From: JAFGSI01 sp041287425
GTDB lineage: Bacteria; Chloroflexota; Anaerolineae; Anaerolineales; Villigracilaceae
DNA length: 64,000 nucleotides
Reading direction: 5' to 3'
NCBI GenBank assembly: GCA_041287425.1
Contig: JBEULG010000038.1
Span: forward strand, 3,198 to 67,197
This document shows, one piece after another, positions 44,645 to 52,303 of this stretch. The notes beneath the pieces are model-generated. The model searched no databases. It was not told the origin of the DNA and saw only the letters and a list, made by a program, of their open reading frames with translations. The position numbers were made by a program, and so were the translations under genes. Numbering within the stretch: position 1 is the stretch's first letter; each line of letters starts with the position of its first letter.

Positions 44645-45988
44645 CTATTTTGCAGACAAAACCTGACCAATCGAATCCACCACCGCCTGGGCCACGTACT
44701 TGCGGTACGGGCCGACCGGGCAGCCGGCGTAGATGCCGGTCGTCTTGCCTTCGCGGAAAGTGCGGACGAGCGGTTGTTCCCAGTCCGGGTACGGAATCGG
44801 GGCGTTGCGGTCGTACTCGGCAAAGGCGCAGAACTTCTTCATGGCGTGGAAAATCATCAGGTCGGTGTTCTCGGCCGGGAATTCGGTCGGCAGTTCGATG
44901 GCGTAATCGTAGCCTTCCTCGATGGCCTTGCGGTAGGCGTCGTAGGTGCCGAACTTGGTGCGTTTGGGGTCCCAGTACTCATCGGCGTATTCATCGAACG
45001 ACCAGACCACCTCCCACTTGCCGGGCCAATCGGCCATCACCTGCCGGACGCCCGCTTCGAGCGGTTGGCGGTAGAGCGGGGCGCGTTCGTCCTGCGTCTC
45101 CTTTTTGAAGGGATGCCCGTGCCGCGAGAGAATCACCAGCACGCTGGCGTTTCGATCCAGACCGGCGAGCCGGTCGCGCAAAATCTGACAGTAGGCCTCG
45201 CGCAGCGAGGGCTGGTTGCCGAGTTGGTCGGCCATGATGACGCGCGCCCGTCCGGCCACCGCCTCGTGGACGGTCACCAGAGCGTAACCGTAGTCCTCGA
45301 AGTCGCAATAGATGGGGTTGTTGATGTTCTGATAGACAATCGTCTCGCAGCCGGCGGCGAGCAGTTCCTCGACTGCTTGATGGATGGTCTCCGGGTACAT
45401 GTAGTAGGCGTTGCGGAACTCTACGGCGGGGAAGCGCTTGGCGAGTTCGGCGACCGCCTCTTCATAGACCTTGCGCAACTGACTGCGCCAGGCGACCTTT
45501 TTTTCCGGCAGGAGGTGACCGTAGTACCAGCCAACGACTTTGGCCCCCACCTTGTCGCACACATCCGGGCGGCCGTTGGGACCGTCGCCTTTGTAGAGGA
45601 AGTAGCCGTGGTCCCAGGGGTTCTTCTTGATGGGATTGACCCACTTGACCGGACACTCCACATACGGCTTGCCAGCCTCGTTGACGAACGAGCCATCCGA
45701 GTCGACCAACTGGCGCGGCTGGAAGGGTTCGCGCGCCAGCGGGTTTTCAGGGTCAATCAGCCCCATGCCGCGGTCGGCCAGAATCATCCCGACCAGGAAG
45801 GGCGGCATGATGTACTCGAAGACATGCTCCATGAAGCGGCTGTAGAATTCCGGCTCGTACTCCTCCGGCATGCCCAGTTCGCCGATGATGACGCCGACTT
45901 TTCCAACAACCTGCGTCGGTTGGTTTTTGAAGAGCGCCTCGTAACCGTACTGCTTGCCGTATTTCTTCTTCAGTTTTTTGTCGTCCAT
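44645..45988 (-). CDS. Ferrochelatase-like protein of unknown function
   Basis: 447 residues, soluble. The layout resembles class II chelatases: an N-terminal GVIIGELGMPEEYEPEFYSR (compare NLGGP), AYYMYPETIHQAVEELLAAGCETIVYQNINNPIY (compare MRYG...PLYPQYS) and VILSRHGHPF (His 290, the position of the metal-inserting His in S-A-H-x-x-P), then AIELPTEFPAENTDLMIF where ferrochelatases have S-D-H-x-E. Catalytic Glu appears as Asp. No porphyrin-pathway gene is nearby. Assignment is by eye and the substrate is unknown. Confidence 0.55.
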   Translation of the reverse strand: MDDKKLKKKYGKQYGYEALFKNQPTQVVGKVGVIIGELGMPEEYEPEFYSRFMEHVFEYIMPPFLVGMILADRGMGLIDPENPLAREPFQPRQLVDSDGSFVNEAGKPYVECPVKWVNPIKKNPWDHGYFLYKGDGPNGRPDVCDKVGAKVVGWYYGHLLPEKKVAWRSQLRKVYEEAVAELAKRFPAVEFRNAYYMYPETIHQAVEELLAAGCETIVYQNINNPIYCDFEDYGYALVTVHEAVAGRARVIMADQLGNQPSLREAYCQILRDRLAGLDRNASVLVILSRHGHPFKKETQDERAPLYRQPLEAGVRQVMADWPGKWEVVWSFDEYADEYWDPKRTKFGTYDAYRKAIEEGYDYAIELPTEFPAENTDLMIFHAMKKFCAFAEYDRNAPIPYPDWEQPLVRTFREGKTTGIYAGCPVGPYRKYVAQAVVDSIGQVLSAK

Positions 45989-46000
45989 CTGCTTTTCCTC

Positions 46001-46606
46001 TCAGCAGCCCTTGGCGCGGACATCCCGCTGGAGCAAAATCGCGCCGACCATGAAGCCCAGTTGTCCAAAGGTATTGATGCTCTCCTCGATCCACTGCTTG
46101 GCGACCGTCTGCTCGCTGGAGGCCATGCTGCCCATCGCCACCAGGCACAGGAAAGCGACGATGAAGCCAACCGCCGCCAGCGGGACGCGCCGCCGGAACG
46201 AAAGATAAGCCAGGATGCCCTGTGCCCCCATGCTGGACAGGGTCATGACCGCCAGCAGGGGAATCTTCCAGGCGGCGATGGCCATCACGGGCGGCGCGGC
46301 GGCCTTGCGCCGGCCGCGCGCCATCAGGATGGCTGTCACCAGCAGAGCCAGGAAACCCGGCGCAACCAGGGCAAACTGCACCTCGCTCATCCAGCGGATG
46401 TCGGCCAGGCCGGCGGCATAGAGCAGTTTCCAGGTCGCCTTGAGGAAGCCGCCCAGGAAGACCAGCAGCGCCCCGGCCATCGCCATCCGTCCACAGGACG
46501 AACCGCGCATCTGGATGGCCATCCGCACCAGAAAGAACGCCCCTATCAGGAACAGCGTCACGGGGACGAAGTCGAACAGGGCAATCGAAAGGGGATAGGC
46601 CTCCAT
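46001..46606 (-). CDS. Hypothetical six-helix membrane protein
   Basis: 201 residues from the ATG at 46606. Hydrophobic segments at about 6-28, 36-55, 70-90, 105-122, 132-150 and 170-190. I recognise no family; MSSEQTVAKQWIEESINTFGQLGF near the end is the most polar stretch. The start lies 1 nt after the DUF35 gene's stop, so it is in the same operon. Confidence 0.7.
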   Translation of the reverse strand: MEAYPLSIALFDFVPVTLFLIGAFFLVRMAIQMRGSSCGRMAMAGALLVFLGGFLKATWKLLYAAGLADIRWMSEVQFALVAPGFLALLVTAILMARGRRKAAAPPVMAIAAWKIPLLAVMTLSSMGAQGILAYLSFRRRVPLAAVGFIVAFLCLVAMGSMASSEQTVAKQWIEESINTFGQLGFMVGAILLQRDVRAKGC

Positions 46607-46607
46607 G

Positions 46608-47060
46608 TCACTCTCCTTTATCCAGAACGAAGCCGTAGCCATAGACCCACGCGCCGGTATCCTCGCGCTTGTGCTTGCGCAGCACCATCTTGACGCGCGC
46701 CCCGACCTGCACTTCGGACGGGTCGGCAACCTGCATGATGTCCACCATCAGGTGGATGCCGTCATCGAGGCGGACGATGGCCTGGAGGCGCGGCATGTAG
46801 TCGCCATAGCCGACCGCCGGGAAGCCAACGTCGTCCAGGGCCACGGCGACGATTTCGCCGGTCTGGGCGCACGGGTAGGGTTCCATGGCGCGGGCATGAC
46901 AGGACGGACAAATCAGGCCGGTGCGCGGCGGGAAGAACTTCTCGCCGCAGGCCGTGCAGCGCGTTCCCTCCAGCCGGTAGCGGGCGGCGCGGGTGCGGTA
47001 CCACAAGGCAGAGGAGAACGTGTCCCAGCGGACGAATTGTTCGGGGAATTGGTCGCTCAT
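46608..47060 (-). CDS. DUF35 zinc-ribbon/OB-fold protein (thiolase partner)
   Basis: 150 residues from the ATG at 47060. Rubredoxin-like zinc ribbon with Cys 35, 38, 51 and 54 (RCTACGEKFFPPRTGLICPSC), then an OB-fold (about 65-150: GEIVAVALDDVGFPAVGYGDYMPRLQAIVRLDDG). Such proteins form complexes with thiolases and archaeal HMG-CoA synthases, where they bind CoA and channel the thioester. Its ATG follows the thiolase stop by 2 nt. This supports its role as the thiolase partner. Confidence 0.88.
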   Translation of the reverse strand: MSDQFPEQFVRWDTFSSALWYRTRAARYRLEGTRCTACGEKFFPPRTGLICPSCHARAMEPYPCAQTGEIVAVALDDVGFPAVGYGDYMPRLQAIVRLDDGIHLMVDIMQVADPSEVQVGARVKMVLRKHKREDTGAWVYGYGFVLDKGE

Positions 47061-47062
47061 CG

Positions 47063-48256
47063 TTACCAGCCTTTCTGCACCACGCCGACCACGTCCAATG
47101 AGTGGTGCGTGCCGTAGGATGTGTTGACGCCAACCCGGGCGTCCTTGACCTGTCGTTCGCCGCACTTGCCGAGAATCTGCCAGTAGTTCTCCAGCACGCC
47201 GGCCTGGAAGTCGGAGCCGGCCGAGCCGTGGCCAAAGGCCGGGCCGCCGCCATAGGTGTTGACCGGGCATTTGCTCTCCAGCGTCATCCCGCCCGCAAGG
47301 ACGTAGTCCTTGCCTTTGCCGATTTCGCACAGGCCGAGGGCTTCGAGGGCCATCATCCCCTCGTAAGCCGTCAGGTCGTGAACCTGGACGAGGTTGATGT
47401 CCTCTTTTTTGATTCCGGCGATTTCATAGGCCTCGCGGGCAGCGACCATCAGGCCGGGCAGTTCGGCCATGTCGTACTCGCGCATCCCGTTTACCGGATA
47501 GTGGAAGAAGTTGCCTACATACGGCGGGCGGAAAGCGTAGGCCACGTCGAAGAAGACCGGTTTATCGGTGTACCTGCGGGCCACGTCCTCGCCGACGAAG
47601 ACCATAGCGCTCGCCACGCCGCCGCGGTTGGTGGCCTGACGGTCGCGCTCCGCTTCGGGTGTGTCGGCGCATAGTTCCTCCAGCACGGGCATGGGCTTGG
47701 AGTAATTGGCCGCCAGCGGATTGCGGCGGGCGTACCAGTTGCACCAGTAAGCCCACGTCCCGGCGGCTTCGAGCGGCACGTTGTACTTGCGGCGGTAATA
47801 GGCGTCGCGCATCGCGCCGTAGTTGATGTGCGTCAGGCCGAGCATGTAGTCGAAGTCCACGTAGTTGCCCTGCGAGTTCATCGCTTCCATGGCGTCGTAG
47901 TTGTCGGAGCGGGCAAAACCCATCGAGACGACCACGTCGCAGCGGCCGGAGGCAATCGCGTTCCAGGCTGCGTAGGAGGCGATGCCGTTCGCGGCGCAGG
48001 CATTGGCAATCGGAATGACCGGCTTGGGCAGGATGCCCAGAGCATCGGCAATCTGTGGACCGGGCGAGGAGTCGGCGATGGCGCGGTCGTTGTAGTTGCA
48101 GGCCACCAGGTCAACATCTTTGACCGGCACGCCGGCGTCCTGCAGGGCGTTCCAGAAGGCCTCCGCCGCCATCTGCCGCCAGGTCCAATCCATTGGAATA
48201 TTGGGAGGCGTAATCGCCCCGCCAATCATCATCACTCTGCGTAGAATCTTTCCCAT
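47063..48256 (-). CDS. Thiolase (acetyl-CoA C-acetyltransferase-like, SCPx/archaeal type)
   Basis: 397 residues. The nucleophile Cys is in NACAANGIAS (Cys 87). The second His is in VQVHDLTAYEGM and GHG in PAFGHGSAGSDF corresponds to the thiolase GHP motif. The C-terminal C-x-G of classical thiolases is replaced by GVNTSYGTHHSLD, as in the DUF35-dependent group. It probably condenses or cleaves acyl-CoA with DUF35. It lies between the HMG-CoA-synthase-like gene and DUF35, the gene order of the archaeal mevalonate complex. Confidence 0.85.
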   Translation of the reverse strand: MGKILRRVMMIGGAITPPNIPMDWTWRQMAAEAFWNALQDAGVPVKDVDLVACNYNDRAIADSSPGPQIADALGILPKPVIPIANACAANGIASYAAWNAIASGRCDVVVSMGFARSDNYDAMEAMNSQGNYVDFDYMLGLTHINYGAMRDAYYRRKYNVPLEAAGTWAYWCNWYARRNPLAANYSKPMPVLEELCADTPEAERDRQATNRGGVASAMVFVGEDVARRYTDKPVFFDVAYAFRPPYVGNFFHYPVNGMREYDMAELPGLMVAAREAYEIAGIKKEDINLVQVHDLTAYEGMMALEALGLCEIGKGKDYVLAGGMTLESKCPVNTYGGGPAFGHGSAGSDFQAGVLENYWQILGKCGERQVKDARVGVNTSYGTHHSLDVVGVVQKGW

Positions 48257-48272
48257 CAGTACCTCCGAGGAG

Positions 48273-48291
48273 GACAGCCTTTCCGGCTGTC
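48273..48291 (-). repeat. Intercistronic hairpin before the thiolase gene
   Basis: GACAGCC (48273-48279) and GGCTGTC (48285-48291) form a 7-bp stem with a 5-nt loop in the 56-bp gap, next to the thiolase ribosome-binding site (GGAGG on the minus strand). Confidence 0.45.
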
Positions 48292-48312
48292 ACGGCAGGC
48301 TAAAAAGTACGT

Positions 48313-49395
48313 TTAGTAGAAATTGCTCAAACGGTGCGGCGACTGGATGTACTTCTGCTCGTACTTGGTCATCGTCGCGTAGTCCACCATGATTTTGTCC
48401 TCGAGTTGCTGGATGACCAGCCCGCTCTGCGGACGGCGCTCGGCGATGGCCTCGGTAGCAACCAGCGACCAGGCGTCGCAGCCGGCTCCTGCCCCGTAGT
48501 CAATGACGCCGATGCGTTCGCCCGGCTCGGCAAAGTCGAGGATGTGCGCCAGCGAGAGCGGGACTCCCGCCGCGCCGCAATCGCCGATTTGGGCGGTCAG
48601 CACGTAGGGCAGCACCTGCATCATGTCCAGTTCGAGTTTGCCCATCGTCATCAGCGGGCGGATGCCGGTTTTCTGCGGAACGGCGAACTTGGCGAAATCG
48701 GCCGGGGTCAGGCCGGTTTTCTCGAAGAGCGCCTTGCCCGCCGGCACGACGTGGTCGAGCAGGCCCCAGTTGGCCACCCAGCCGTAGAATCCCGCCCCGG
48801 GCTGGATGAAGCGCTCGCCCTCGACGCGGAAATAGTCGTTCTGGTCGTGGCTGTGGGTGGCGAAGGCCTCCAGCACGGCAATCGGATTGTCTTTGCCGAG
48901 CAGGAAAGCGACCGCCCCCGCCGAGGCGACGTATTCCAGCACCATGCCGGGCTGGGTGTGACGGTTGATGCTGTCGGCGGCGACGACCAGGGCGTAGTCT
49001 ATCTGTCCCGATTCAATCAAGCCGGCGGCCAGCCACAGGGCAGTGGAGCCGGATTTGTCGGCGCATTGGATGTCGGTCGTCAGGGCGCTTTCGGGCAGGC
49101 CGAGGGCGTCCACCATCACGGTCGCGGCGGCTTTGGTGGCGTAGGGGCTGGTGCCGCTGCCCAGGAACAGCGCGCCAATCTTTTCGGTCCCGACCCCGCC
49201 GCGCTCCAGGGCCTGTTTGGCGGCTGCAACGGCCAGGGTCAGAGTGTCCTCTTCGGGGCCCAGCACGCCGCGTTCGCCAATCGAGAGCAGGTCGAAAAAG
49301 GAGGTCGAAAGATTCTTCCAGACCTTCCAGATTTCGGCCGCCTCGATGCGGTGACGCGGCACGGCCACGCCGTAGGAGAGAATGCCTGTTTTCAA
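48313..49395 (-). CDS. HMG-CoA-synthase-like condensing enzyme, catalytic Glu and His replaced
   Basis: 360 residues, thiolase fold. It aligns by eye to archaeal HMG-CoA synthase: GSGTSPYATKAAATVMVDALGL (archaeal GSESHPYAVKP...), TTDIQCADKSGSTAL with Cys 111 (archaeal FACKAGTAAM), and GDCGAAGVPLSLAHILD (archaeal GNTYSGASPLGLAAVLD). The essential Glu of GSES is Gly, and the His of FHQPN is replaced (FAVPQKTG). So acyl transfer to Cys is likely, but normal HMG-CoA chemistry is doubtful. The 5' neighbour is SCP2 and the 3' neighbour is the thiolase. Confidence 0.75.
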   Translation of the reverse strand: MKTGILSYGVAVPRHRIEAAEIWKVWKNLSTSFFDLLSIGERGVLGPEEDTLTLAVAAAKQALERGGVGTEKIGALFLGSGTSPYATKAAATVMVDALGLPESALTTDIQCADKSGSTALWLAAGLIESGQIDYALVVAADSINRHTQPGMVLEYVASAGAVAFLLGKDNPIAVLEAFATHSHDQNDYFRVEGERFIQPGAGFYGWVANWGLLDHVVPAGKALFEKTGLTPADFAKFAVPQKTGIRPLMTMGKLELDMMQVLPYVLTAQIGDCGAAGVPLSLAHILDFAEPGERIGVIDYGAGAGCDAWSLVATEAIAERRPQSGLVIQQLEDKIMVDYATMTKYEQKYIQSPHRLSNFY

Positions 49396-49417
49396 GGGAA
49401 CCTCCTGTCTTCAGAGC

Positions 49418-49439
49418 GCGGACTCTCTCAGCAGTCCGC
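49418..49439 (-). repeat. Intercistronic hairpin between SCP2 and the condensing enzyme
   Basis: GCGGACT (49418-49424) and AGTCCGC (49433-49439) form a perfect 7-bp stem with an 8-nt loop in a 58-bp gap. It resembles mRNA processing or expression-tuning hairpins. Confidence 0.45.
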
Positions 49440-49453
49440 AGTCAGCGGTCGGT

Positions 49454-49786
49454 CTAATACTTCTTCGGCAAATTCCACAGGCCAGAGAAGGCGATGGCGT
49501 CCATCATCGGGCCTTTCATCTTCAGCAATTTGGCGTTGACCAGTTTCATCGGCGGCACTTCGCCGGTGAACATCTGGACGATGTATTCGCTGTTGCCGGT
49601 AATGACCAGTTTGGGCTCACGCGTCTGGCCTTCCTCGATGGTGGCCGTTCCGTCTTGGATGATGAGCGTCCATTGTGACGGTTCCTGTCCCTGCAAATCG
49701 AACAGGATGACGCGGTTCCAGCCTTTGGCCTTTTCGGGCTTGAACAGACCGGGCAGACTCAGCATGACTTCCTTGATTGTGGACAT
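49454..49786 (-). CDS. SCP2 sterol-carrier-type lipid-binding protein
   Basis: 110 residues from the ATG at 49786 (GGAG 6 nt upstream). A single SCP2 domain: VILFDLQGQEPSQWTLIIQDGTATIEEGQTREPKLVITGNSEYIVQMFTGEVPPMKLVNAKLLKMKGPM has the DGxxxVxxG...Pxxxixxxxxxxxxxxxg pattern. SCP2 domains bind acyl-CoAs, fatty acids or sterols in a hydrophobic tunnel. Here it probably carries the hydrophobic intermediate between enzymes of the operon. Confidence 0.82.
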   Translation of the reverse strand: MSTIKEVMLSLPGLFKPEKAKGWNRVILFDLQGQEPSQWTLIIQDGTATIEEGQTREPKLVITGNSEYIVQMFTGEVPPMKLVNAKLLKMKGPMMDAIAFSGLWNLPKKY

Positions 49787-49820
49787 TTTGGGTTCTCCTT
49801 TCGAGTAAATGGTTGAAAAT

Positions 49821-50351
49821 TTACCAGCCCGGCGGATTGGCGAAGACATCCAGCCAGGGCAGGCGGTAGGTGAAGATGATGAACTCAGAGAGGCTGACGA
49901 CAAACAGCGCCGCCGTGCACCACTTCAGACCGCGGCTAAAGACGGCTTTTTCGAGATGCTGTTCGATGAGCACGCCGGAAATCGAGTTCAGGAGGGTGGC
50001 CAGATTGGCAAATATCACTTCCAGAAAAATAGACTCGATTCTGACAAAGTAGGCCGCCGAGGTGTAGTACCAGGGGATGACCAGCAGCGGAAACAGCACT
50101 GCCGTCAGGGCGCGGGCGTGCAGGAAACGGGCGGGCGCAGCGAGATGCTTGCGCACCAGAAGATATTCCAGCGCCGCGACGAGAAGATAAGCAAAGAAGG
50201 CCACCTTCATGTGCTGGTAAATGGACTCGTCGGTCGCGCTGAAGATGGCCGTCAGCGGGCCGGGCGCCCACTCGTACAGAAAATGCAGCAGCAGAAAGAC
50301 GACCTGCAAAATCAGGACTTTGACCCACAGGGGAAAGCGCTCCGCTTTCAT
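49821..50351 (-). CDS. Multi-pass membrane protein, DUF6512-like (paralogue A)
   Basis: 176 residues, about five hydrophobic helices; paralogue of the protein at 44072-44635. The shared residues include ESIYQHMKVAFFAYLL, LLVRKHLAAPA, FANLATLL and FTYRLPWLDVFANPPGW. It is placed near the 5' end of the operon, with B near the 3' end. A tandem duplication separated by six genes, or two non-identical subunits, are both possible. Function unknown. Confidence 0.7.
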   Translation of the reverse strand: MKAERFPLWVKVLILQVVFLLLHFLYEWAPGPLTAIFSATDESIYQHMKVAFFAYLLVAALEYLLVRKHLAAPARFLHARALTAVLFPLLVIPWYYTSAAYFVRIESIFLEVIFANLATLLNSISGVLIEQHLEKAVFSRGLKWCTAALFVVSLSEFIIFTYRLPWLDVFANPPGW

Positions 50352-50363
50352 CTTTCGCTACCT

Positions 50364-51401
50364 CTACTCCACCGCCCCGAAGATTTTTTCCTGCACCATC
50401 AGGATGCGTTCCATGTCATCGGCGGGGACGGTGGTCAATTCGAACAGACAGGCCTCGCCGTCCATACCCAGCGAGACGACCCGGCGGTACTGCGGCGAGA
50501 CCATCGGCGGCATGGTAATCATCATCGTCGCCTGACCGTGCACCTCACAGTAGCGGCAGATGCCGTAGCCGAGCGCCAGGCGGGGCAGGCCGTTCCATTC
50601 GGCCACCCGGTAATAAATGCCCGCCAGTTCGCAATTCTTCAGAATGCTCTGGCGGATGGTCTTCTCGCCCTCTTCGCGGTCTTCGCCTTTGCGGTAGTAC
50701 TGGTCAGCGTACATGCCGCGCAGACCGAGTTCCATCAGGTCGCCGATGTCCTCGAATCCGGCGGCAGGCAGAACCGTGGCGAAGAATTCCTTGCTGACCG
50801 CCCACATGAACTGCTCCGAGGTCGCGTCCACCGCCCGGCGCAGCGCGTCGGGACCCTCGCGCCGGACCAGCGCGGCGGCGTTGACCGCGCCCCCGATGAG
50901 ATAACGGTTATAGTTCGCGACCGAGCGCAGGCAGGAATCGAACCATTGCTCGGCCAGGTCGGCGGGAAACTGCCCGGCCTCCATCGCCGCCAGCGAGGCT
51001 TGCTGCCAGGCCTGCATGGATTCGGCCCAGTCGGCGGGCGTCTCCCAGCCGGAGGCGGCCAGAGCGTCGAGCCGCGCCGCGGGGACAATCCCATCGCGGA
51101 CGACCAGTTCGCGCATGTCGTCCAGGTAGCGGACGAAGAATTCATCCGCCTGGGCGGTCAACTCCGGGTCGTGCGCCCATTCGGGGTGTCCCGCCCCTTC
51201 GAGCAGGGTGCGGAAGCGCAGTTTCATCTCGTGTTCCACCGAGACCCAGTAGGCGGCCATGACGCGCATGCCGGGGTACACATCGCCGTCCGACAGGTCT
51301 TCGCCGTGATAGAAGGCCTCCAGCCGGTTTTCGGCCAGGAGTTGGCGGGCGTGCTTCAGGTTGCGCGCCCATTTGTGGTTGTGGAATTCGTCGTAGTGCA
51401 T
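50364..51401 (-). CDS. Unrecognised 345-aa protein with C-terminal Cys motif
   Basis: 345 residues from the ATG at 51401 (AAAGGAG upstream). Mostly helical, soluble. The N-terminal half has many charged/aromatic residues (YPGMRVMAAYWVSVEHEMKLRFRTLLEG). The C-terminal third has GYGICRYCEVHGQATMMITMPP, SLGMDGEACLFEL; C-x2-C-E plus a later Cys suggests a metal or cofactor site and recalls 2-aminothiazoline-carboxylate-hydrolase-like or V4R-like proteins, but I cannot assign it. It is first in the ten-gene run. Confidence 0.6.
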   Translation of the reverse strand: MHYDEFHNHKWARNLKHARQLLAENRLEAFYHGEDLSDGDVYPGMRVMAAYWVSVEHEMKLRFRTLLEGAGHPEWAHDPELTAQADEFFVRYLDDMRELVVRDGIVPAARLDALAASGWETPADWAESMQAWQQASLAAMEAGQFPADLAEQWFDSCLRSVANYNRYLIGGAVNAAALVRREGPDALRRAVDATSEQFMWAVSKEFFATVLPAAGFEDIGDLMELGLRGMYADQYYRKGEDREEGEKTIRQSILKNCELAGIYYRVAEWNGLPRLALGYGICRYCEVHGQATMMITMPPMVSPQYRRVVSLGMDGEACLFELTTVPADDMERILMVQEKIFGAVE

Positions 51402-51456
51402 CCTCGCTCCTTTCGTTTTTTCTCGAATGTCTCGACCAAGAGGGTGCAAATAAAAA

Positions 51457-51474
51457 GCCGCGCTCAAGCGCGGC
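51457..51474 (-). terminator. Terminator after the XRE-cupin regulator gene
   Basis: GCCGCGC (51457-51463), loop TCAA and GCGCGGC (51468-51474) form a 7-bp GC stem. On the minus strand it is followed by TTTTTATTT. It separates the regulator from the ten-gene run, so the run either has its own promoter in 51402-51456 or depends on read-through. Confidence 0.8.
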
Positions 51475-51480
51475 AAAGAC

Positions 51481-52092
51481 TCATTTTTTCTCCTCCATCG
51501 CCCAGAACCCCTGACGGGCTTTGAGCAACTCGTCCAGGGAACTGGTCGGCGGGGCGGTGATGATGACCAGCGTCAGCGGCTCGTTCTGGCTGGCGTTGAT
51601 GAAGCGGCGGTGCGGAAGGTTGACGTAATAGGCCAGGTCGCCCTGCTCCAGCATTGTTTCCTCGCCCGTCTCCGAGACGAGGCGGGCGCGGCCGTTGAGG
51701 ACATACACCAGCGTATCGGCCTCGTGCTGGCGGAAGTGCGGTTCCTCGCGCCCCGGCGCAATGTGGACGAGGAGCGGCTCCATGCGCGGGTTGGGGCGGT
51801 TGACCAGCAGCGTCACCGAGGCGGGACTCTGCCCATTCTCCTCGAGGCGGCGCAGGATGTCGGTGCGGCGGGTGACCATCACCGGGCTGTCGGCCTCGCC
51901 GCTGAAGAAGTGCACCATGTGGACCTGGTAGTAGCGCGCCAGACGTTCGAGATTGTCCACGCTGACAGAGACCTTGTCGCGCTCCAGCATGCTCAGGAAG
52001 GAGACCGACAAGCCCGTATCGGCGGCGACCTGCTCGAGGGTCAGGCCGCGTGCCAGACGCAATTCCCGAAGGCGAAGACCGATGTTAGGCAC
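51481..52092 (-). CDS. XRE-family regulator with C-terminal cupin domain
   Basis: 203 residues. The N-terminal helix-turn-helix (about 5-62: LRELRLARGLTLEQVAADTGLSVSFLSMLERDKVSVSVDNLERLARYY) is followed by a cupin_2 domain (about 95-185: EPHFRQHEADTLVYVLNGRARLVSE and QGDLAYYVNLPHRRFINAS). Cupin-HTH regulators sense a small ligand or metal. It is the likely regulator of the adjacent operon, and of itself through the palindrome at 52103-52118. Confidence 0.88.
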   Translation of the reverse strand: MPNIGLRLRELRLARGLTLEQVAADTGLSVSFLSMLERDKVSVSVDNLERLARYYQVHMVHFFSGEADSPVMVTRRTDILRRLEENGQSPASVTLLVNRPNPRMEPLLVHIAPGREEPHFRQHEADTLVYVLNGRARLVSETGEETMLEQGDLAYYVNLPHRRFINASQNEPLTLVIITAPPTSSLDELLKARQGFWAMEEKK

Positions 52093-52102
52093 GAGAAATC
52101 CT

Positions 52103-52159
52103 TTTCTAAATATAGAAATTTTTCAGTATTATGATAGCAAATTTTCAATATCATGTCAA
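52103..52159 (-). promoter_or_regulatory. Promoter and operator palindrome of the XRE-cupin gene
   Basis: On the minus strand -35 TTGACA (52159-52154), 17-bp spacer, -10 TATCAT (52136-52131). A perfect palindrome, TTTCTA-AATA-TAGAAA, at 52103-52118 lies just downstream of the expected start of transcription, 11 bp before the ATG, as a roadblock operator. Confidence 0.65.
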
Positions 52160-52253
52160 TAGTTGCCGAAAATTTCAACCAATAAAAAACGGCCACCTTA
52201 CAGTTTTCCCGCCGCCTGTCATGCACACAAAGCCAGAGCCAGAAATAAAAAGA

Positions 52254-52279
52254 GACCCGCGCCGTGTAGGACGCGGGTC
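52254..52279 (-). terminator. Terminator of the infC-rpmI-rplT operon
   Basis: GACCCGCG (52254-52261) and CGCGGGTC (52272-52279) form a perfect 8-bp stem; on the minus strand TCTTTTTATTT follows. The rest of the gap to 52102 holds the promoter of the regulator gene. Confidence 0.8.
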
Positions 52280-52303
52280 ATCTCTGTGGTGAATTCGATT
52301 GGC

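Noticed and set aside
43682..46693. A 1003-codon plus-strand open frame
   Set aside because: It lies antisense to the SDR, membrane-protein and ferrochelatase-like genes, which have clear motifs; GC-rich DNA produces long antisense frames.
43318..52092. Standard mevalonate pathway operon
   Set aside because: The condensing enzyme lacks the Glu and His of HMG-CoA synthase, there is no HMG-CoA reductase or kinase gene, and SCP2 and chelatase-like genes do not belong to that pathway.
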